Source: JAYZAP01 sp964645285 (GTDB taxonomy: Bacteria; Pseudomonadota; Alphaproteobacteria; JAAXGF01). Taken from it: DNA of 39,930 nt. The position numbers and the translations under genes are program-made. Location of the stretch: the NCBI GenBank assembly GCA_964645285.1, contig CAZYDR010000021.1, positions 1 through 39,930 of the forward strand, in the 5' to 3' direction. The notes under the pieces are model-generated. The model saw only the letters and a list, made by a program, of their open reading frames with translations. It searched no databases and was not told where the DNA came from. Each line of letters opens with the position of its first letter. The first letter of the stretch is position 1. Below, one piece after another: positions 17,060 through 25,521 of the stretch.

Positions 17060-17227
17060 ATTCTGCCGACGGCGGAAAGACCGCGCCACAACCCCCACTG
17101 TGTTCTTGAGAACCCACGCGAGTCATGCTAGGTCACACGGTCTGCGTTACGCACGTTGGCATTACGTGATGCGAGCGCTCCCGCCGACGACGACGCCGTT
17201 AATTTCAGCAGCCCGGACGTTACCCTA

Positions 17228-18241
17228 ATGACCGATTCCCAGAATTCCGTCGACCTGCCCCTCATGCCGCCCAATGGCGCCGATATTTCCATATCGGTGC
17301 GCCAGGTGTTCGGCATTGACGTTGATATGGAAGTGCTTGGCTTTTCCCAGGCCACCGAGCATGTCCCCGAAGTCGATGAGGCCTATCATTTCGACCCGGA
17401 AACCACCCTGGCGATTCTCGCCGGCTTCGGCCACAACCGCCGGTGCATGATCCAGGGCTATCACGGCACCGGCAAGTCGACCCATATCGAGCAGGTCGCG
17501 GCGCGGCTCAACTGGCCCTGCATCCGGGTTAACCTCGACAGCCACATCAGCCGTATCGACCTGATCGGCAAGGACGCCATCGTGCTGCGTGACGGCAAAC
17601 AGGTCACCGAGTTTCGCGAAGGCCTGCTGCCTTGGGCGCTGCAGCATCCGGTGGCGCTTTGTTTCGATGAATACGACGCCGGCCGACCCGATGTGATGTT
17701 CGTTATCCAGCGTATTCTCGAGGCCCAGGGCAAGCTGACGCTGCTTGACCAGAATCGGGTGCTGACGCCCCACGACTGCTTCCGGGTGTTCTCGACCACC
17801 AACACGATCGGGCTTGGCGATACCACCGGCCTCTATCACGGCACCCAGCAGATCAACCAGGGTCAGATGGACCGCTGGAACATCGTCACCACCCTCAACT
17901 ATCTGCCGCTTGAGGAAGAGACCAAGATCGTTCTCGCCAAAATGCCGGGTCACGATAGCGAAGAGGGCCGCGCCCTGATCGCCAAGATGATCAACGTCGC
18001 CGAGCTGACGCGTTCGGGCTTCATGGCCGGCGATATTTCGACTGTCATGTCGCCGCGCACGGTGATCACCTGGGCGGAGAACGCCGAAATCTTCGGCGAC
18101 GTGGGTTTTGCCTTCCGCCTTACCTTCGTCAACAAGTGCGACGAGCTGGAACGCTCCAACGTGGCGGAATACTACCAGCGCTGCTTCGGCGTCGAACTGC
18201 CCGAATCGGCGGCTGTTCCGGCGCCCGCCGACGACGCCTAG
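17228..18241 (+). CDS. cobS: Aerobic cobaltochelatase subunit CobS
   Basis: CobS is the AAA+ ATPase subunit of the CobNST complex that inserts cobalt into hydrogenobyrinate a,c-diamide in aerobic cobalamin synthesis. The 337-aa protein has the family N-terminus (SVRQVFGIDVDMEVLGFS). Walker A is GYHGTGKSTH near residue 78, Walker B is ALCFDEYDAGRP near 142, and sensor 1 is FSTTNTIGLGD. ATG 17228 gives the normal length; the open frame continues upstream from 17156 without family content. cobT follows after 6 bp, so the two are one operon. cobN is not in the window. Confidence 0.96.
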   Translation: MTDSQNSVDLPLMPPNGADISISVRQVFGIDVDMEVLGFSQATEHVPEVDEAYHFDPETTLAILAGFGHNRRCMIQGYHGTGKSTHIEQVAARLNWPCIRVNLDSHISRIDLIGKDAIVLRDGKQVTEFREGLLPWALQHPVALCFDEYDAGRPDVMFVIQRILEAQGKLTLLDQNRVLTPHDCFRVFSTTNTIGLGDTTGLYHGTQQINQGQMDRWNIVTTLNYLPLEEETKIVLAKMPGHDSEEGRALIAKMINVAELTRSGFMAGDISTVMSPRTVITWAENAEIFGDVGFAFRLTFVNKCDELERSNVAEYYQRCFGVELPESAAVPAPADDA

Positions 18242-18247
18242 GCATCG

Positions 18248-20116
18248 ATGGCCGAGGTCGAAAATCCGGCGGAACCGTTCAAGCGCGCGGTTTCCGCCGC
18301 GTTGCGGGCGCTTGCCCAGGAGCGCGAGCTGGTCGTCAGCTTCGGCGGCGACGATACCGGCATGGCCAAGGATGGCGAAGCCCGGCTGCCCCAGCCGACC
18401 AACGATCTCAAGCTCGGCGAAGTAGCCCGGGTCCGCGGTGTCGCCGACTCCCTCGCCATGCGCATGCGCTATCACGACGATTCGGTTCATGCCCGGCGCC
18501 GGCCGCGCGGCGATGTCGCCCAGGCGATTTTTGATTCAGTCGAGCAGGCGCGGGTCGAGTCCCTGGGCATGCGGCGCTTCGCCGGGGTTTCCGACAATGT
18601 GACGTCGATGCTCGATGCGCGCTGCCGCTCGCGCGGCTATGAGCGGATCGACCGCTTCGAGGACGTTCCCCTGCACGAGGCCATCGGCTTTCTGGTGCGC
18701 GAGCAGGTGACCGGCGCCGAGCCCCCCGAGGCGGCGCGCAAAATGGTCGACATGTGCCGCTCCTGGGTCGAATCAAGAGCTCCCGAGACCCTCGACGACC
18801 TGGGCCGCGATGCCGACGATCAGGAACTTTTTGCACGCGATCTCCGTCGCCTGCTGGCCGATCTCGAACTGGCCGAGGCCGAGGACGAGATGGAGCAGCC
18901 CCAGGACACCGAGATGCAGGATCCGTCGGAGGATGAATCCGAGGGCGGCGACGGCGATGCCGAGGGCGAAAGCGGCGATACCGATGGCTTCGACGCCATG
19001 GCGGCAGCCGACGACGACGAAATGGGCGAAGGCGAGGCCGAGGCCGGCACCCTGGAGGACGACCAATTCGGCACCTCGGGTTCCGAGGAACCGGGTACCG
19101 CCGAGCATCCGTGGCGTCCCGATGACGAGTTCTCCAACGCCCCGCGCCAGCCCCGCTACACGGTCTTCAGCGGTGAGTTCGACGAAGTCGTCGACGCCGG
19201 AGAACTCTGCGAGCCCGCTGAGTTGAGCCGCCTGCGGGCCCAGCTCGACAACCAGCTGGCCCATCTCCAGGGTGTTACCTCGAAGCTCGCCAACCGGCTA
19301 CAGCGCCGGCTCATGGCCAAGCAGACCCGAAGCTGGGAATTCGATCTTGAGGAAGGTTTGCTGGATACCGCGCGGCTGTCGCGGGTGGTGGTCAACCCAA
19401 CCAGTTCGCTGTCCTTCAAGCAGGAGAAGGAAAGCCAATTTCGCGATACCGCGGTGACCCTGCTGATCGACAACTCGGGCTCCATGCGCGGCCGGCCGAT
19501 TACCGTGGCCGCCATGAGCGCCGATATCCTGGCCCGTACCCTGGAGCGCTGCGGCGTTACCGTCGAGGTGCTCGGCTTCACCACTCGGGCGTGGAAGGGC
19601 GGTCAGTCGCGCGAGCAGTGGCTGCAGCACGGCAAGCCGGCCAATCCGGGCCGGCTCAATGACCTGCGCCATATTATCTACAAATCCGGCGATGCGCCGT
19701 GGCGCCGCGCCCGGCGCAATCTCGGGCTGATGCTGCGCGAGGGCCTGCTCAAGGAAAACATCGACGGCGAGGCCCTGTTGTGGGCCCACAACCGCCTGCT
19801 CGGCCAGCCCGAACAGCGGCGCATACTGATGGTTATCTCCGACGGCGCGCCGGTCGACGATTCGACCCTCTCGGTCAACAGCGGTAATTATCTCGAGCGC
19901 CACCTGCGCGACGTCATCGAGTGGATCGAAACGCGGTCGGCTGTAGAACTCATCGCCATCGGCATCGGCCACGACGTGACCCGCTACTACCGCCGCGCGG
20001 TCACCCTGGTGGATGCCGAACAGCTTGGCGGCGTCATGCTCGACAAGCTCACCGAGTTGTTCGACGAGGATACCGGCGGCCCCGCCGGCTCATCACGCGG
20101 CAGGATGGCTGTCTGA
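18248..20116 (+). CDS. cobT: Aerobic cobaltochelatase subunit CobT
   Basis: CobT is the partner of CobS in the cobaltochelatase. The 622-aa protein has the usual three parts. The N-terminal domain spans about residues 1-210. A very acidic linker spans about 215-290, rich in Glu, Asp and Gly (EGGDGDAEGESGDTDG). The C-terminal von Willebrand A domain has the MIDAS motif DNSGSMRG near residue 408 and ends with IGHDVTRYYRRAVTLVD. The VWA and AAA+ pairing resembles BchD/BchI of magnesium chelatase. It ends one base from the stop of the convergent dienelactone hydrolase remnant, leaving no room for a terminator. Confidence 0.96.
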   Translation: MAEVENPAEPFKRAVSAALRALAQERELVVSFGGDDTGMAKDGEARLPQPTNDLKLGEVARVRGVADSLAMRMRYHDDSVHARRRPRGDVAQAIFDSVEQARVESLGMRRFAGVSDNVTSMLDARCRSRGYERIDRFEDVPLHEAIGFLVREQVTGAEPPEAARKMVDMCRSWVESRAPETLDDLGRDADDQELFARDLRRLLADLELAEAEDEMEQPQDTEMQDPSEDESEGGDGDAEGESGDTDGFDAMAAADDDEMGEGEAEAGTLEDDQFGTSGSEEPGTAEHPWRPDDEFSNAPRQPRYTVFSGEFDEVVDAGELCEPAELSRLRAQLDNQLAHLQGVTSKLANRLQRRLMAKQTRSWEFDLEEGLLDTARLSRVVVNPTSSLSFKQEKESQFRDTAVTLLIDNSGSMRGRPITVAAMSADILARTLERCGVTVEVLGFTTRAWKGGQSREQWLQHGKPANPGRLNDLRHIIYKSGDAPWRRARRNLGLMLREGLLKENIDGEALLWAHNRLLGQPEQRRILMVISDGAPVDDSTLSVNSGNYLERHLRDVIEWIETRSAVELIAIGIGHDVTRYYRRAVTLVDAEQLGGVMLDKLTELFDEDTGGPAGSSRGRMAV

Positions 20117-20117
20117 G

Positions 20118-20879
20118 TTACTCCAGATTGGCGGCCAGGAACGCCATGGTGCGGTCCCACGACAGCGCCGCGTTCTCGGCGTCATAGCGCGCCTGGGCTG
20201 GGTTGGCGAAAGCATAGGCGGCTTCGTACCAATGAGGCGTATAGGTTTTACCGGCCTCGTCCATGGCCTTCTCGAAACCGCCGACCATGTCGCTGTTGAT
20301 CCATTTGTCATGGGTCGCGAAATGCCCCAATACCGGACCATCAAGAAACGTCAGTTCGGCCGCCGACTTATTGACCCGGCCGTAATAGACCACCGTGGCG
20401 TCAACCGCCCGGGCGAGGCCGGTATTGAGCGATCAGCCGCCGCCGAAGCACCAGCCGATAGTACCGAGCTTGCCGGTGACGTCGCCGCGGTCGCGCAACC
20501 AGTCGACCCAGGCGCCGGCCGTATTCGTGGCCACGTCGCCATCGACCACCTGCATGTAGGATTTGGCGTCGTCCCGGGTGGTCGCGACCTTGCCGCCGTA
20601 GAGATCGATAGCCAGGGCGGCGAACTCGGCGGCGACCGATTTGATGTGGTCGTTGAGACCCCACCATTCATGGACCAGCAGAACCGCCGGCGCCGGGGTA
20701 ACCAAAGGCAGCGCCAGGGTGGCGGACACCTGGGTTCCGCCCGGCGTGGTGATGGTGACGGTTTCCAGGCCTTCGGTCGCAGCGTGGACCAGGCTGGGGT
20801 CGGCCAGCACCATGGCCAACGGCAGGCTGGCGGCGGGAAGCTGGGCAATGGACTTGAGCACGTCTCGTCGTTCATACAT
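20118..20879 (-). pseudogene. Dienelactone hydrolase family protein with an in-frame TGA and a lost catalytic His
   Basis: An alpha/beta-hydrolase of the dienelactone hydrolase family, exported judging by its twin-arginine-like leader (ERRDVLKSIAQL, then a hydrophobic run to about residue 33). The frame is open from ATG 20879 to TAA 20118 apart from TGA at 20433-20435 (codon 149). The nucleophile Cys144 is in GWCFGGG, and the stop is the very next codon after it, where relatives read GGW or similar. The Asp is in FATHDKWI. The His of the triad, normally in a HAF motif, is Tyr here (YEAAYAFANP), a C-to-T change of a His codon. Two inactivating transitions in one gene argue for real decay, not a single sequence error. 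Confidence 0.85.
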
Positions 20880-20927
20880 GGTTGTGGTTTCCTCTCCCGG
20901 ATCGGATTTTATGTCGCGTTTTCCCCC

Positions 20928-21917
20928 ATGTGTTGCCCCAGCCTAACCCGCTGGCTGTCCTGCGCCACGGCGATGGTCCTGGCCCTGTTAGTGTCCACGG
21001 GCGCGGCGGCGGAACCGCTCCAGGTCGATAGCGCGCGGGTGCGGCTCAACCCGGAAGACCACGGCCAGGTGGCGATTGGTGGATTGGAGTATCGCGGCGG
21101 CCTGGTGTTGACCTCCAAAGACAACCGCTTCGGCGGCCTCTCGGGCCTCGAGGTCAGCACCGACGGCAGCCGCGTGCTGGCGATCAGTGATCGCGGTCGT
21201 TGGGTCGAGTTCGGCCTGGCCTATGGTGATGACGGCCGCCTCACCGGGGTCTCCCAGGGCACCATCACGTCGCTGCACGGCATAGGCGGCCAGCCCCTGG
21301 CCGACAACGGCAAGGATTCCGAGGACCTGGCGCGGCTTTCCGACGGCCGCCTGGCGGTCAGCTTCGAACGCCTTCATCGGGTGGTGCTGTACAGCACCGC
21401 CCCGGCGCCCGGGCCGGCCCAGCGCCTCAACCCGCCGCGCAAGTTGGCCTGGGCGCCGGGCAACGGCGGTATCGAGGGTCTTACGGAGCTGCGGCCGGAA
21501 CGCCTGCTGGCCCTCACCGAGGCGCTTCTGATCGGTGGCGATAGGGTTATGGGCTGGCTGTTGTCGCCGGCCGCCGGCACCGACGACGAGCTGTTTTTCG
21601 CCACCACCCGGAACTTCAAACCGACGTCGCTCGCGACCCTGCCGGGCGGCGACGTCATGGTGCTTGAGCGCAGCTATTCGGTACTCGCGGGACCGGCCGC
21701 TCGGTTATCCCTGGTCGATGCCGAGATGATCGTCCCCGGCGCCCTGCTCACGGGCCGGGAAATCGCTCGCATTTCCCCGCCGCTGACGGTTGATAATTTT
21801 GAAGGCTTGGCCCTGCGTGAGGATGGCGACGGCCGGTTGTTGGTCTATCTCGTGTCCGACGACAACTTCAATCCCTTGCAGCGCACGTTGTTGCTGATGT
21901 TCAGGATGGCGGAGTGA
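20928..21917 (+). CDS. Secreted phytase-like esterase (esterase-like activity of phytase family)
   Basis: A 329-aa secreted protein with a signal peptide (LSCATAMVLALLVSTGAAAEP, cleavage near residue 28). The rest is a beta-propeller of the phytase-like family (PF13449 type): GGLSGLEVSTDGSRVLAISD near the start, DSEDLARLSDGRLAVSFER, NGGIEGLTEL, and a final VDNFEGLALREDGDGRLLVY. The family name implies an esterase, but substrates are not established. ATG 20928 is chosen because it starts the signal peptide; the longer open frame upstream runs antisense to the dienelactone hydrolase gene. It is divergent from that gene, 48 bp away. Confidence 0.8.
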   Translation: MCCPSLTRWLSCATAMVLALLVSTGAAAEPLQVDSARVRLNPEDHGQVAIGGLEYRGGLVLTSKDNRFGGLSGLEVSTDGSRVLAISDRGRWVEFGLAYGDDGRLTGVSQGTITSLHGIGGQPLADNGKDSEDLARLSDGRLAVSFERLHRVVLYSTAPAPGPAQRLNPPRKLAWAPGNGGIEGLTELRPERLLALTEALLIGGDRVMGWLLSPAAGTDDELFFATTRNFKPTSLATLPGGDVMVLERSYSVLAGPAARLSLVDAEMIVPGALLTGREIARISPPLTVDNFEGLALREDGDGRLLVYLVSDDNFNPLQRTLLLMFRMAE

Positions 21918-21977
21918 CCGGTTGACAATTGCGGCCCGTCCGCCGAAAAGCCTCGTGGCCCAAATGAGGATGAAACC

Positions 21978-22676
21978 TTGACCGACAAAACGACACAACA
22001 AGACGGCGGCCATTCGCCCTGGTTCACGGCGCTCGTGGCATTGTTCGTCACCACTCTGATCGTGTCCAACATCATCGCGGTCAAACTGATCAACGTGGCC
22101 GGCACCATCCTGCCGGCGGCGATCATCATCTTTCCCATCAGCTATATCGTCGGCGATGTGTTGACCGAGGTCTACGGTTTCCGGCGTGCGCGCCGGGTGA
22201 TCTGGCTGGGTTTCGGTTGCAACCTGCTGGCAGTCGGCGCCATCGCCCTGGCCGGCGCCCTGCCGGCGGCCGGGTTCTGGGATGGCCAGCCCGCCTACGA
22301 CCGCATCCTCGGCCATGCGCCGCGCATTCTTGGGGCCTCGTTCATCGCCTACCTGATCGGCGAGTTCGCCAATTCCTACGTCCTGGCCCGCATGAAGGTT
22401 GCGACCAAGGGTCGCTGGCTATGGGCCCGCACTATCGGCTCGACGATCATCGGCCAGGGCCTGGATTCGGCGGTGTTCATGATCGTGGCCTTCGCCGGCA
22501 TCATCCCCATGGAAGGGCTGATCGCCGCGGTCATCACCCAATGGATCGTCAAAACCGTCTACGAGGTCCTGGCGACGCCCGTGACCTACGCCGTGGTCGG
22601 CTTCCTCAAACGCCGCGAAGGCCTCGACGCCGACGACAGCGACACCAGCTTCAACCCGATGTCCCTGGCCGAGTAG
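21978..22676 (+). CDS. yhhQ: Queuosine-precursor transporter (YhhQ/VUT family)
   Basis: A 232-aa inner-membrane protein of about six helices. The family imports the deazaguanine precursor preQ0 or preQ1 for queuosine in tRNA. Signatures are the helix TTLIVSNIIAVKLI, the loop IVGDVLTEVYGFRRARRVIW, and the C-terminal block ARTIGSTIIGQGLDSAVF and WIVKTVYEVLATPVTY, all in the expected order. The start is TTG 21978, preceded by GAGG. No preQ1 riboswitch aptamer could be recognised in the 60 bp upstream. It is convergent with the M24 gene, 4 bp apart. Confidence 0.85.
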   Translation: MTDKTTQQDGGHSPWFTALVALFVTTLIVSNIIAVKLINVAGTILPAAIIIFPISYIVGDVLTEVYGFRRARRVIWLGFGCNLLAVGAIALAGALPAAGFWDGQPAYDRILGHAPRILGASFIAYLIGEFANSYVLARMKVATKGRWLWARTIGSTIIGQGLDSAVFMIVAFAGIIPMEGLIAAVITQWIVKTVYEVLATPVTYAVVGFLKRREGLDADDSDTSFNPMSLAE

Positions 22677-22680
22677 GTCG

Positions 22681-23835
22681 TTACCGTACGAACAACTCCC
22701 GGGGTGTTTTCGAGAAGCTCTCGCCGCGCTGCTCGCCGACCCGGATGGCTTCGCTGAACACGTAGGCGTCTTCCGGCTCCCACACGCCGATGATCAGGTG
22801 GAAGGTGTAGTCGGTCTCCAGCACGGTCTCGTCGTCGTCCTGGAGGCTAAAGCAGAGGTCGCTCCAGTCGAGGCCAAGGGAATAGCCGATGCGTGATTCC
22901 TTGCGCACGCCGCGGGGGTAGAACTCGGCGGCGAAGGCGCGGTGGACATCGCCGCAGGTGGCGCCGGGACGAACCGCGCCCAATGCCGCTTCGAAGCCCG
23001 CAAGCACCGCGTCGTGGACATACAGCAGCCGTTCCGGCGGGTCCCCTAGATAGCTGGTGCGCGATAGCGGGCAGGCGTAGCGGTGGACGAAGCCGCCGAT
23101 TTCGAAGTCGGTCTGGTCGCCGGGGCGGAACGGCGCGTCGGTCCATTTCAAATGTGGCGCCTGGGCGACGCCGGGACCGGTCGGCATGGTTACCGCCTTG
23201 GTCGCGTCGCCGCCGTATTCCGGGGTGCCGGCGATGAGGTCGTGGGTGATGAGCGCCGCTACGTCGCATTGGCGCACGCCTTCTTTGATCATGGCGATGC
23301 CGTTGGCCATGGCGTTATCGACGATGGTCGCGGCCTGGCGCATGAAGCCGATCTCGGTCGCTGACTTCTTGATCTTGGCCTTTGGCACCACATGGCTGCC
23401 GTCAATCAGCGGCCGGTCGCCGAGCGCCTTGGTCAGGGCCTGGTGGTCGGAGAACGAGAAGTTGTCGGCGGCGTACTCAAGGCCGATGGTGCCGTCGCCA
23501 GCGATCTCCAGCACCCGCGTGCCGATCACGTCCCAGGGCGAGTGCTCGGTTGTGCCGATGCAACTCTCGGGATAGCACTCGATGCGTGAGGCATCGAGAT
23601 AGACCGTCGGATTAGCGCAATGAATATCCATCTCACGCAGGATAATCCGCGCATCCTGGTCGCCCGCCCGCACCACCGTAACCTGGGGCACGTAATCAGA
23701 CAGACCGGCATAGCCGGTCAGAAAACACATATGGGGCTCGGAGAAAATCACCAGGGTCTCGATCCCGGAAGCCTCCATGCCGGTGCAGACCCGCTGTACC
23801 CGCTCGCGATATTCTCTGTCTGTAAACGCCGCCAT
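22681..23835 (-). CDS. M24-fold hydrolase of the creatinase/ectoine hydrolase (DoeA-like) type
   Basis: A 384-aa pita-bread-fold protein with an N-terminal creatinase domain (about residues 1-150; LVIFSEPHMCFLTGYAG) and a C-terminal M24 domain. True aminopeptidases bind two metals with D-D-H-E-E. Here the second Asp site reads YACPLSRT instead of a GYxSDxTRT type, so the metal set is incomplete, as in creatinase and ectoine hydrolase, which cleave C-N bonds without metals. The late part (RKESRIGYSLG, then TFHLIIGVWEPEDAYVFSEAIRV) resembles DoeA. The gene ends a three-gene operon after hydantoinase A and B (12-bp gap), so it probably cleaves their product. The exact substrate is unknown. Confidence 0.75.
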   Translation of the reverse strand: MAAFTDREYRERVQRVCTGMEASGIETLVIFSEPHMCFLTGYAGLSDYVPQVTVVRAGDQDARIILREMDIHCANPTVYLDASRIECYPESCIGTTEHSPWDVIGTRVLEIAGDGTIGLEYAADNFSFSDHQALTKALGDRPLIDGSHVVPKAKIKKSATEIGFMRQAATIVDNAMANGIAMIKEGVRQCDVAALITHDLIAGTPEYGGDATKAVTMPTGPGVAQAPHLKWTDAPFRPGDQTDFEIGGFVHRYACPLSRTSYLGDPPERLLYVHDAVLAGFEAALGAVRPGATCGDVHRAFAAEFYPRGVRKESRIGYSLGLDWSDLCFSLQDDDETVLETDYTFHLIIGVWEPEDAYVFSEAIRVGEQRGESFSKTPRELFVR

Positions 23836-23847
23836 GTGTTGTCTCCC

Positions 23848-25521
23848 CTAAACCTCTAGTCCATACAAATCCTGTGCCTCGTCGGCCGATATCAAACTTT
23901 CCCTCAAGTCATGCTCGACCCGCTCCCGTTCGCGCTCCAGGGGCTCGCCGAAGCCGCCGCCGCCGGCGATTTCGATGACCAGACGGTCGCCTTTCATGAG
24001 AGTGAAGTTGACCTTGGACGACAGGCTGATGCGCTCGTCGCCGCGCTCCACGGTGTATCGGGTGGGTGAGCCGGGTTCGCCGCCGAACAGGCCCCAGGGG
24101 GCAATGCGGAAGCGGTCGGAGTAGCTGTTGAAGGTGACGTCGTCTTCGATGATGCGATAGACCCGGCGGGTGCCGAGGCCGCCGCGGCGCTTGCCGGCGC
24201 CGGACGAGCCGCGCCGCATGGAATACTCATCGACCACCATGAACGGGTAGTCCTGTTCGAGGGACTCCACCGGTATGTTCGAGCAGTTGCCGACGTAGCT
24301 ATCAACCACGTCGGCGCCGTCGGCGCCTTCCGAGGCGCCCCAGCCGCCGCCGACCACCTCGAGATAGACCCGGTAGCCGTCGGGGCCCATGTGGCCCATG
24401 CCGATGGCGTTGGTGGTGTCGTGGCCCGAAGTAAGCACCTGGCCCGGCACCACCGGGGCCATGGCCAGCATAATGGCGTTGTAGATGCGTTGGCAGGCGC
24501 TGTTGCGGGCGCGCACGGCGACCGGCTGGTCCGGGTTGAGGAAGCAACCCTCCGGGGCATAAACCTCGATGGGCCGGTAGAGGCCGTCGTTGATGGGAAT
24601 GTCGCCGCCGCCGAGCAGCAGGGCGAAGGCGCCGTAGACCGACGAGATGGTCGCCGCCAGAGGCGAGTTGATGATGCCCTTGGTCTGTTCGGCGCTGCCC
24701 GAGAGGTCGACGGCGACGGTATCTCCCTTGACTGTCACCTTGGCCCTGACCCGTAGCGGCAACTCGTCGAAGCCGTTGTCGTCGACGAAATCCTCGCCCT
24801 CGTAGACACCGTCGGGAATGGCGCTGATAGCGTCGCGCGCCAGGCGCTCGGCGTAGTCCTGGAGTTCGTCAGCGGCGGCCAGCACCGTGTTGGTGCCGAA
24901 ACGGTCGAGCAGTTCGATAAAGCGCATCTCGCCGGTGTTGTTGGCGGCGAGCTGGGCGTTGAGGTCGCCCATGACGAGATCGGGCGGGCGCACGTTGAGG
25001 CGCACGAACTGCTCCAGCATGCCGTCGCCCAGGTCCTTCTCAATGTCGAATTTTAGCAGGGGAATGCGCAGGCCCTCGGAAAATACATCAAGGGCCGTGG
25101 CGTTGGGCCCGGCGGCGCCACCGCCGATGTCGATGTGATGGCCGAGGGAGGCGCTGAACGCCACCAACTCATCGTGGCGGAACACCGGGGTGAAGATCAA
25201 AATGTCGTTGAGGTGCTGGCCGCCGCTGTAGGGGTCGTTGGTAATCAACCCCTCGCCGGGCTTAATTTTCGAGAGGTCATAGCGCTTGGCGAAGGCCTGG
25301 AACACCAGGCCGAAGGAGTTCATGTGGATCGGGCAGAACTGGGCCTGGGAGATGATCTTGCCGTTGCGGTCGAGAAACGAGGCCGAGCAGTCGCGGGCCT
25401 CGCGGATAATGGTGGAATAGGCCGAGCGCACCATCATCTCGCCCATTTCCTGGGCCATGGCGTGGAGGCCGTGGCTGATGATGTTGAAGCTCGCCTGATC
25501 GACGTTGCGCAGGTTGCTCAT
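23848..25521 (-). CDS. hyuB: Hydantoinase B / oxoprolinase family subunit
   Basis: A 557-aa subunit of the ATP-dependent hydantoinase/oxoprolinase group. It opens with NIISHGLHAMAQEMGEMMVRSAYS and has the family block GLITNDPYSGGQHLNDILIF, then LGHHIDIGG. The centre holds AVDLSGSAEQTKGIINSPLAATISSVYGAF, and the C-terminus ends in GGGGFGEPLERERERV. Together with subunit A it hydrolyses a lactam or hydantoin ring using ATP; N-methylhydantoinase and acetophenone carboxylase are relatives. Its ATG overlaps the subunit A stop by 4 nt (ATGA), a sign of coupled translation. The substrate is not readable from sequence. Confidence 0.9.
   Translation of the reverse strand: MSNLRNVDQASFNIISHGLHAMAQEMGEMMVRSAYSTIIREARDCSASFLDRNGKIISQAQFCPIHMNSFGLVFQAFAKRYDLSKIKPGEGLITNDPYSGGQHLNDILIFTPVFRHDELVAFSASLGHHIDIGGGAAGPNATALDVFSEGLRIPLLKFDIEKDLGDGMLEQFVRLNVRPPDLVMGDLNAQLAANNTGEMRFIELLDRFGTNTVLAAADELQDYAERLARDAISAIPDGVYEGEDFVDDNGFDELPLRVRAKVTVKGDTVAVDLSGSAEQTKGIINSPLAATISSVYGAFALLLGGGDIPINDGLYRPIEVYAPEGCFLNPDQPVAVRARNSACQRIYNAIMLAMAPVVPGQVLTSGHDTTNAIGMGHMGPDGYRVYLEVVGGGWGASEGADGADVVDSYVGNCSNIPVESLEQDYPFMVVDEYSMRRGSSGAGKRRGGLGTRRVYRIIEDDVTFNSYSDRFRIAPWGLFGGEPGSPTRYTVERGDERISLSSKVNFTLMKGDRLVIEIAGGGGFGEPLERERERVEHDLRESLISADEAQDLYGLEV

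Noticed and set aside
17060..17227. TTGAGA with a 17-base spacer and TAGGTC before cobS
   Set aside because: The -10 box is weak, and a B12 riboswitch that would support separate control was not recognised.
20013..20927. Long open frame upstream of the phytase-like gene as an N-terminal extension
   Set aside because: It runs antisense to the dienelactone hydrolase gene, and the signal peptide at 20928 marks the true start.
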